Positions 22,222 to 31,300 of a DNA stretch of 64,000 bases are shown in pieces. Position numbers and translations under genes: made by a program. Origin of the DNA: Symsagittifera roscoffensis (Eukaryota; Xenacoelomorpha; Acoela; Convolutidae); the NCBI RefSeq assembly GCF_963678635.1, contig NC_087069.1:8878633-8942632 (forward strand), read 5' to 3'. A model generated the notes under the pieces. The model made no database searches. It had not been told where the DNA came from and saw only the letters and a program-made list of their open reading frames with translations. Position 1 is the stretch's first letter, and the number at the start of each line of letters is the position of its first letter.

Positions 22222-24619
22222 TGTAGATTCTTTTCCGGGGAGTCGTCTCCTCTAAGCAGGTTTTCACTCTACTCAACTGCCGCAGAGTTTCTCCCCTTTA
22301 TACCGTGTAATGGCGGGGGACACTAAGACACGATATGATCCACAATCCCGAAAGGGTTATGTTGGTGGTCAGACTAAATCGGCCGATCAAAGGATTACGC
22401 AACTTCCTCCTTAATTTAGGCTCTTTTCGGCTCTCCTCTCACGCTTTTAGCTAGTTCAGCAAATCGTGGGTACAATAAGTAAATTCTCAATCGCAAAGGA
22501 AATAAAACAATTTACAGTGCCCTTAATGTGCTAACTACTATTTAGCAACTTCTATATTGAAGCCCGCGTCCCGTTCCGTTCAATCACTCGTAAATGTTCG
22601 GTTGACTCTATTCAAAACTCGCCTACTCTAGCAGAGCAGCGACGCAACTAGTTCAACCCGGTACTAAACTCGGGTTCCAGCGCAACTCGCTCGCACTGTC
22701 TCAACCCGGTACTAAACTCGGGTTCCAGCGCAACTCGCTCGCACAACTGTCTCAACCCGATACTAAACTCGGGTTCCAGCGCAACTCGCTCACTAGCAAT
22801 AATTGTTCTCTTCTCTGATTGAGAACCAACTACCCTTAGTAGTAGCTAACACTGTTCTCTAAGTAACTGAGAACCCACTACTCTCTCTAGTAGTTATCAC
22901 TGTTCTGCCAGTTCGGTGGTTGTACCTTAATCGCGTATCGTTATCTTTATTTACTTTCGGTTCGGTCAGAGGCGTACCGTTCCCTATCCCTACTAACATT
23001 CACTTAACTAGCTGCCACTCAGGACTTATCAGCTGAATCAACCATTAGGTCAGCTTTAATTTAACATCGGGGTGCCACTTAGTTAATCAGGACATACTGA
23101 GCAAACATTGGGTTCAACTACAAAATCAGCTCCCAAGAGTATTTGACAAATGACCCCTTGCATGACTTTATTTTAGTTCTTCCTAACTTTTTCCCTTTCC
23201 TATGAATTGGGTAGTTCTCCCGCAACCGGTAATTTAACTTCCGTGATACTTGAAAAAATTCCATTTTTGGTCATTTTAAATTTTATTCCCTTAAGTCCAA
23301 GGGCTGGGTAATTCCCTTCCCCGTGTCCGTTTTGATCCGAAAAAACACCACAAGAATTTATTTAATATGCTGGGACTGTTCATAAAATCTTCATCTCGAA
23401 ATTCCTATTTCCCCCCATAGATGTTACCAATTTTTGTACGGGGCTGTATTTTTTTTTGTTTGTCGTTCTTATCGAAAGTCCAAGTGGAGTGGGTTAAGCT
23501 GACCACAATGTTTGCTAATTACAGAAAATCACTTTCGCTTGGGTACAAAGGCCAAAACTAAAAACTCTCGATATAGGGGCCTCCCCTTACCTCCCCAGGT
23601 GGGTAGGTACCCCTTACGGGTCCTTACAATGCTAATTTTTTGCTTTTCAGGGGGTTCCGGGGTCCTGCAGTCAAAAATGCCAAATGACCTCTTAGAGGTC
23701 ATCCGAGGTCAAATGTCTTATTTTCGATGGGAGATCATTCTCACTAAGTTTCATTCATATCGGACCATCCCTTCCCATATTTTCGAAAATATTGGGTCAA
23801 TTAACACTTTTCCCTAAAATTGCCATTTTTCACCCCATAGGAAGTTCCGGAGAGGATTGGGTCACTAGATGCCCCCCTACTGGGTTGGGCCCCCCTTCAC
23901 ATTGCTGCATTAAAATCACAAGTCAATTATCACTATCAGGTGTTAATAGCCTTATTCAATTTTCAAGTGCTAATAGCTTCCGACGTAGCCGCCGGATTGG
24001 GTCCAAACATTGATAAATTATAGGTCTTACCTCAACCTACCATCCCCCCAAGTTTCAGCCTCCTAGCATTATCAGGGGTCGAGAAATAACAAAAAGTGGG
24101 TTTTGTTTACATAAGGCGTAAAACCGGAAGTAATAACCGGATGCGTTCAAAATCCCAGTGGTGATCTTCCCTCGCCTAGGGCTACAACATGTTGCAATAT
24201 GAAGTCATTCTGACCATTAGTTACCGGTTTACAAAAGGTGCTAATTGCATTTTCGGAAATCATTATCACTCGCCCCCCAGGGGTCTGGAAATTTGCATGC
24301 CCGGTTAAAATCATCTCTATTAGTCACCCACCAATTTTCATAAGGATCGGACCAGTGGTTCCCAATCCGGGGGGGTTTCCAGATTTTTAGCGCTTTTCCG
24401 AATCTTCGCCCTAGAGGTCAAATTCAAGGTGCAGGGTCCGATTACGATTGTTTGCTCTCAAACTAAGCTTATCTATCACTGAATTTCATTGCTACAAGTT
24501 CATACAGTCGGTTTACGTTAAAATCAAATTTCGCAATTTCTAACCATTTTCATCATGAATTACCAATTTTAGACTCAGGTTTCTATAGCATGTAATACAG
24601 TAGAATCACCAATTCTACA
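22222..24619 (-). repeat. LTR B (5' LTR in element orientation)
   Basis: About 2398 bp, TGTAGATTCTTTTCC to AATTCTACA, with intact TG...CA ends. It has three minisatellite units and an ~83-bp segment near 24,470-24,550 that LTR A lacks. Otherwise it is closely similar to LTR A over its whole length. Confidence 0.9.
22652..22793 (+). repeat. ~51-bp minisatellite in LTR B, 3 units
   Basis: Same unit as in LTR A (ACCCGGTACTAAACTCGGGT near-palindrome plus CAACTCGCTCG), one unit fewer. Confidence 0.9.
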
Positions 24620-24928
24620 GTTTGTTATTTTATGTTATGTTGGTCGATTTCCTCACGAGTTATCATTTAAAACAAAGTATAGTTTGCCGGAAATTTTTAT
24701 CCAACGTGGATGTCCTTGTGTTGTGTTTATATGGTGATAATCAACGGTGAAAGGAAGCGATAAAAAAACCGGTAATTTGTTCTAAATGGGATGTGGGACT
24801 TGTTTCATACGTACCTTTGTGTGTAATATCAACCCAATCCGGCCTCTCACTCAAATCTTGATATCTTTGTCCACTCCTGGAACTATTCCCGTATGAGTCA
24901 TTATGACCCGGGTATCTCAACCCGCTCC
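24620..24928 (+). repeat. Right ~309-bp flanking direct repeat of the LTR element
   Basis: The counterpart of 14,933-15,242. This copy is continuous with the full exon (to 25,177) and keeps the consensus donor GTACGT, so it is the original site sequence. The unit covers the last 114 bases of the exon and the first 195 of the intron. Confidence 0.9.
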
Positions 24929-25177
24929 CCTGTCTGTTCACGTCATAAGTCACGTGATGTTCACGCTGTTTGGGCAGCACGACAGGGTTTGAAATCGTTT
25001 GGGCGAAATATTTCATTGGTATTTTGCTACGTCTGTTCAACTTTTCGTGTACTTCGATGCTTTTTGCCTCTTTTTCAAGTGCAGAGTTGAATTTTTCTCG
25101 ATCTAGTTTCAAGCGCCTCTCTTGCACTTGTCTGATTTTCTCGTCTGTTGGGCTCATGTTTTGTATTGTAGACGAAG
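24815..25177 (-). CDS. Exon of the disordered-protein gene adjoining the LTR insertion
   Basis: Acceptor TATTTTCAG, then two bases completing a codon split after 29,125, then 120 codons with no stop and a one-base overhang before donor GTACGT. The start reads SSTIQNMSPTDEKIRQVQ, a charged helix followed by a Tyr/Ser/Arg-rich tail (NDSYGNSSRSGQRY). It also contains an ATG 20 bases in, so an alternative or trans-spliced start is possible. The phase match to the previous exon (1+2) favours an internal exon. Confidence 0.65.
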
Positions 25178-25324
25178 CTGAAAATAAGAAAAACTTTTAG
25201 TAATTATTAGCATCGCAATCTCAATTAACCTTTGTCATTGTTGTGCTCAGGTGGGTTGTTTTGTTATAATTATCAGTATCTTGTTCATCTTCGCCTCTTT
25301 TCCTTTAACCCCCACCCTCTCTCT

Positions 25325-25372
<48 letters not shown>

Positions 25373-28300
25373 ACATCTCTTTAACTCCATTTTTTTTTAA
25401 AAAAACAGTTGTCAGATATTTACAAGAATGGTCATACAAAGGAAATACTTTTCAATTATTTTAGTTATGCCTTATGTCAAAAGTCACTCTGATTGGACAA
25501 AGTGAATAAAGTGTTACGAAATTTTCACAGTATTTGAGCTGACCTACTGAAATTTTCAACCACCGTAGAAAGATGGTGAACTTTTTCTTTGTGATATTTT
25601 TTCAGGCACTTGTGTGGTGTTAGATTTTGAAAAGAGTACTTCACACACACACACACACTTTGACCGAAAATTGGTGTTTACATGATAATTTAAAATTCAC
25701 TTCTTGAAATTAAAATATAACATCACGAATATTATACTGGTGGAAATTAACTAACAGAAATATAGGTTTTACTGAACTTATTGTCTAATTTCTGGGTCTA
25801 TTTTGGACTAAGTTACTCGGGAGTTGATACAGAATATTTACAACGCCCGAGATCAAATGACCGCAGCTACCCTCGATCGAACAAAAAAATATTTGGTTTT
25901 GTTTTTAACGAGATACCAGTTCGATGAAGAGATTACCAATTTTTCAGAGTGAATTTTCTCAGGAATAAGTGGTGTAAAAAGTTCTTCATTGGAAAGCATC
26001 ATTCTCAGCGAGAGCATTAAGGTGTTGAGTTTGAGAAACTTCCCAAAATCTTTTGTTTGTAGCAATTTCACGCCTTTTGCAAAACTGACTATAGATGTTG
26101 GCAGCTGTTATTTTCAAACCCCAAATCAGCTGGTAGATCCTAAAAATTATTACCTTTGTGATTAGCATGAGTTTTGCAACCAGTTACTATACTTTTTTCC
26201 ATAAATAAACTTTGTTGACATGGCTCGTCTCCTGGTCTTTCTGTTGGAAATGCTCCAACAGATATGATTTAAACATTTTAGCGTTTTAAAATCCGTCCTT
26301 TTGAAGTGAACTAATTTAGGGTCGATTCTAGGAAATTAACTTTTTAATGCTCTCCTTCGGATCACACCAAATGCTTAGAATAGAATATATAGTTCGAAGT
26401 TTTTCATGACAACAATTTTGTTTTCGGACTTACTGGATTTTACCCAAGTTTTGTCAAATCATTTGGCGCTCGATACTTGTTATTTTTTTCATTTTTTTAT
26501 TGAACTCCGTCACTTGTGTTGCTGGACCTGTTTCCAGCAAGTAAAACCTCATTCGAGATAAACATTTAGGTTTTAATGGTAATTTTTTTTCTGTCTGCTA
26601 GTTTGCAATGTTAATTGTTATGTGGTATCGTAAGTGGTAAAAAGCTCCGCTCCACCACCTTGTTTTTTGGTAGGATCGCTCAGTTCATTTGCTCATGAAA
26701 CATATTCGGTTTAAATTTCAACTAAAACTATAAAAAAGCTATTTAAAAAGTAAGAGCTTAAAAGTGAATTTAATGTTGTTGACTAGTTTATAAACCGCGT
26801 GTTCACTTACATGAAAATTTCCCAAAACAATAACCCGACTGCAATTTTTGTAAGGCCATTGAAAAATTATTTTTCGTTAGTTTCATGGAAATTTAAAAAA
26901 TATTTTATCATATAAACCGACTGGCTGCTGGTATGAGTTTTTGTTCCGACTTTCGATACGAAAGTAACGGAATATTTGCGCTCGGGTTGGGTTTTTTTTT
27001 CTTCAGACAAGTTTCGACTTTTAAACTAGCCATTTTTGACGGAATTTTTTTATATCATGCGAAAGCTATTGTTGTCTTGAGCTTAAATTTGAAAAGATAT
27101 TTCACCTGTGATTATTTTTCGTAGAGTTATGGGAGTTTAAAGATTGTCATTTTGGCCAATTTGGGACAATTAACGCGCGATATATTTCGCGCTATTAACG
27201 CGTAAGCGGAGCTTTAATCCGTCTTAGAAATCGTTCCAAATTGGTTGAACGAAACTTATTTGCCATAAAACTTGAATTTTCAAACGCGTTTTTCTCAAAT
27301 TGGGTTAAGATTAGACAAATAGTGAAGAGAACAAAAGTTGCTTAGAATTTCACCAGAATTAATATGGTGCCATTTTTTCTCCGAAATTCTCAACAAAAAT
27401 TTTACCCCAAAAATGGGTCATTTTGGCTTTTTTCAATTAATCAAGAAATACGCGGAAACTTCTTTGTCAATTGATAAGAAAATTATATCACAGGAAGCCT
27501 CTTTTGCAGCTCAACAAAGTTTAGAAGGGTTAAATCTCCAAAACCAGTATAAGAGAAAAAATTATCACTTGATAGTCAATAAATGTGATTTTTACTATAT
27601 AAAACCCAGAAGTTCTGTTTAAAAATATATTTTAAACAATTTGTGCAAATTTTTGGAGATTTAACCTTTCTTAAACTTTGTTGAGCTGCGTAAGAGGCTT
27701 CCTGTGATATACTTTTCTCATCAATTAACAAAGTAGTTTCTGCATAATTCTTGATTAATTGAAAAAAGCGAAAATGACCCATTTTTGGGGTAAAATGTTT
27801 GTTGAGAATATCGGAGAAAAAATGGCACCATATTAATTCTGGTGAAATTCTAAGCAACTTTTGTTCTCTTCACTATTTGTCTAATCTTAACCCAATTTGA
27901 GAAAAACGCGTTTGAAAATTCAAGTTTTGTTCGTTTTGTCCGGATAATTTAAATCAGCACTGTACTTTATATGGCGTGATAATTTCATAAAAATTATGTG
28001 GGGGATAGTTTCATTTAAAAAAATTCTAATTTTAGATTTTTTTTCATCTTTATTTTATTACATTTATTTTTTATGTTATTACTGCCCCATAAACCCTAAA
28101 AGGCAGTCGGAACCTTTAGGGCTTCGCCCTGATACGAGCAGTCTTGTTGAAGTTTAAGAGATAGTTTTGTCTGATGATTATTGATGAATTTCAAAATTTT
28201 ATCCATTTACTGCACAGTATAATTTTGTCACGGCCGCTCAAACAATCAGTATTGGACTCGACTTCTAATTGGGAATATATATTTAGAAGACTGAACAAGT

Positions 28301-31300
28301 ATTGAACAGCTTTAACTTTACAAAATGTTTTACTACATAGGAACTAGAAAGTGCCGGTGAAGTATAAAACTTCCTAAATATCTCAAAAGATGTTCTTCTC
28401 TGTTTTGTCTAAGGAATTTTATTGGCGATTATATCGTTTCGAAAAAACAATGGACTGAACTAAAATAGTTGGCAAAATATTGAAAACCCGAATTCACTTT
28501 TTTCATACCCGAGATGGTATTTGTATAGAATGCAGAAAATGTACGCAGCTATAAAAATGTATCGGAAATGTACGCAACTACCAGCTGCGTAATAGTTATT
28601 TGAAATGAGCTACATTTTTTCAATATGGTGCATAATTTAACTCTAATGTGGTAAGCATCTGGTTTGTATTGTCCGGTTGCGTAGCAGTATTCATACTCGT
28701 CAATAAGCAGACAAAATACTATATTAACCAATCAGATTCAAAATGAAAAAGCAAGCTTACGAAATATTTATTTATTATTTATTAATTTCTTTCTTGTCTT
28801 GATTCTGATTGGTTAATATCATATTTGTCTGATTACTGACGAGTATGAATACGCGGTTGTCTAAATACAGACCGCACTCCGTATTGTCCATATATTTTTG
28901 GCTCGCTTATGCTGTCACTGTTTTTTCATACTAGCTCCAACTGGTTTTAATATTCGCATCGTTTACACAGGCGTTTTTTACTTTACTTTCTCAAACTGTA
29001 TTAATAGTCTTAGTTTTTTACTTTTTAAAACAGGCGCTGTTCTTTTTATTCTCGCTCGCATATAGTCTAACTGGTTCTACTGGAGCTGGTTTTTATTACT
29101 GGACTTGTAATTGTAACTACTCACTGTTGGCCGAGTGGGTCCCACTGTGTTGGCGACTGTGGTTGGGGGAGTCGCTGGGGTTGTGGCTCTTCTTACTCTC
29201 CAACTCCAGAAGTCTTCGGCGTCTTCTTTCTTCTTCGATAAGTTTGTTTTGAGTCAACACATCACTCATGCGCAGATTCCTTTGCTGAACACAGAATAAG
29301 TTTTACCACTTTATGTTTATTTGCTAGTGTTTTAGAGTCTGTATTACTTTCTGCATGCTAGGTAATGGGTAGATTTTTGTCGATTAATGTTCTGACTTTG
29401 AGACAAAGCTTAAATGAACGTAGTGAATTCATTACGTTTCCGCCCCTCAATCGACATTCGAGGTCGGTTATTCGAGGTCCAACAAATTTTGTGCTTGATG
29501 CTTGAGAGTGAGGCTTTAAAAATTGAATTTTTTTGTTAATGGCTCATTTTTTTAAAACCCTTCTCCCCACACAAGACAGCATGTACAAAAAGAATATTTT
29601 GCGCCTAGTAATGTTATGCTATATTTCAATAAATTGTCTTGAATCGATTTAGTTTGGATTGATTTCTGACCCGGGATCATTGGGGTTCATAAAATTAGTT
29701 TGTGCCGTGAAAATATTTGTTGATTGCTACTGAGCTTTAACACTGCGGCATAAACTGCGAAAACGGAAATTTATTGAAATGCTAATTTTTTATCAAATTG
29801 GATTGATAAATAAGGACGTGGTTAGAGACTGTGTTTTGTTTTCAGATACAAAATGACTGAATCTGTTTGTGTAGCTTGTGAAGAAACTTTCCCGAACATG
29901 CAGCTCTATCGTTGCCAGAGCTGCTCTGAAAAGCAAGATAAATCTGCAGCCAATGAATTTTTGTGCGAAGACTGCCTAGTCTTACATATCCGGAAAGGCC
30001 ATTCAATTGTCGATTCGAAAGGAAACGAACCGTTAATATGTTCTAAGCACAGTTTTGTCTGCACAGAATATTGCAAAACATGTGACGTTCCGTTTTGTGT
30101 GAAATGCTTGAGAAGTCATAGCAAGCACGAGCTTCAGCTAATGGATGAAAAAGCATCAGAAGTGAAAGCTAAGGTGTTCGAGTTGTTGACGGAATTAGAG
30201 GTCAAGGAAAAGCCACTAAGGTTGAAACAAGAGGCAAGTTTGGATATTTGTCACAAAAACCAGCAACTAATAGAAGACTTGAAAGAATTGGTCAAAGAAG
30301 AGTGCAAGAAATTGGAAGAGAAAATGCTGGAAAAAATTGATGAAAAATCGAAACTGAACGAGGATGAATCAAATGACCTGAAAATCGTTTATGATAAGTT
30401 GTTGGAATTGCAGAAAACGACTCGAGAGCTGTTAAGTCAATCAAATCCGAAGTTACTGCAGAATATAGTGGCGACTGCAAATGATATACAGAGTTTTGAA
30501 CCACATTACAATGATTCAATTATAAAAGAAAGCCAAGTTTTTTCTTGTGATTTTGGAGATATTCGTGAAATGTTCGAAAAAAAATTGGATGAATTTATGA
30601 AGCTCATGGAAAATACTAGTAATCAGATTTTTAATTTGAACGGCTATTACCAGCCTCTTATAACTAGAGTAGAAAGCAGCATGAATGAAATCAAATTTTC
30701 AACTGTTTCCGTTGATAAAAATAATGGTGCTCAAAATATGAGTGGTCTTTCATGTGATGAAAGATTGGAATGTAACACAAAAATCACTCATATCTTCCAA
30801 ACCAGCAGCAGACGTTCTGGCAATTTGCATGATGTTATACTAATACTGCTGAAAGACAAGACTGCGAGAATATATGACGTTGTGAAGTGTTGTCTTGAAC
30901 CATGCGACTACCCGAAGTCTGCTAATTTCTTGTGGCCTTATGTTTCGCCTCTAAATAATTGTTCTCTGGAGTGGTGTCACTGGGATGCTAAGGAGAAGAA
31001 AGTTCGATTCAGCCACAACGTGAATTTAAGTTTCGACTCTGAGCAGTGTCCCAAAATAAAAATGAGCAGCTCATATCCTTTTGTGTTGTGCTTTTTCGAT
31101 CAGAACTGTGACATCACTCTTGTCTACACATCTACTAATGCGATTGAGAAAATCAGCAAAGAAGTTCATCAGTTGGAATCAATAGACTGTATTACTGCGT
31201 GGTATGCAGACCAGATTCTAGTCTGGACGGTTGCCACTAAGTCGGTTACGTCATTAAAGAAACAGAATTCGACATTTATGATCGAACAGCGTATTTCTTG

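Larger units (their letters stand above)
15245..24619 (-). mobile_element. 9.4-kb LTR retrotransposon-like element with retropepsin-like array
   Basis: Two direct ~2.4-kb terminal repeats enclose a 4.6-kb interior. The repeat ends are short inverted TGTAGA/TCTACA, the TG...CA form of LTRs. All substantial interior ORFs are on the minus strand, so LTR B (right) is the 5' LTR. A primer-binding-site-like TGGCGCTCC follows it, and a weak purine tract precedes the other LTR. The LTRs differ by a few percent, one minisatellite unit and a ~83-bp indel near the end, so insertion is not very recent. There is no recognisable gag zinc knuckle, reverse transcriptase, RNase H or integrase. The element is therefore probably non-autonomous and mobilised in trans, or else a highly derived family. 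Confidence 0.85.
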
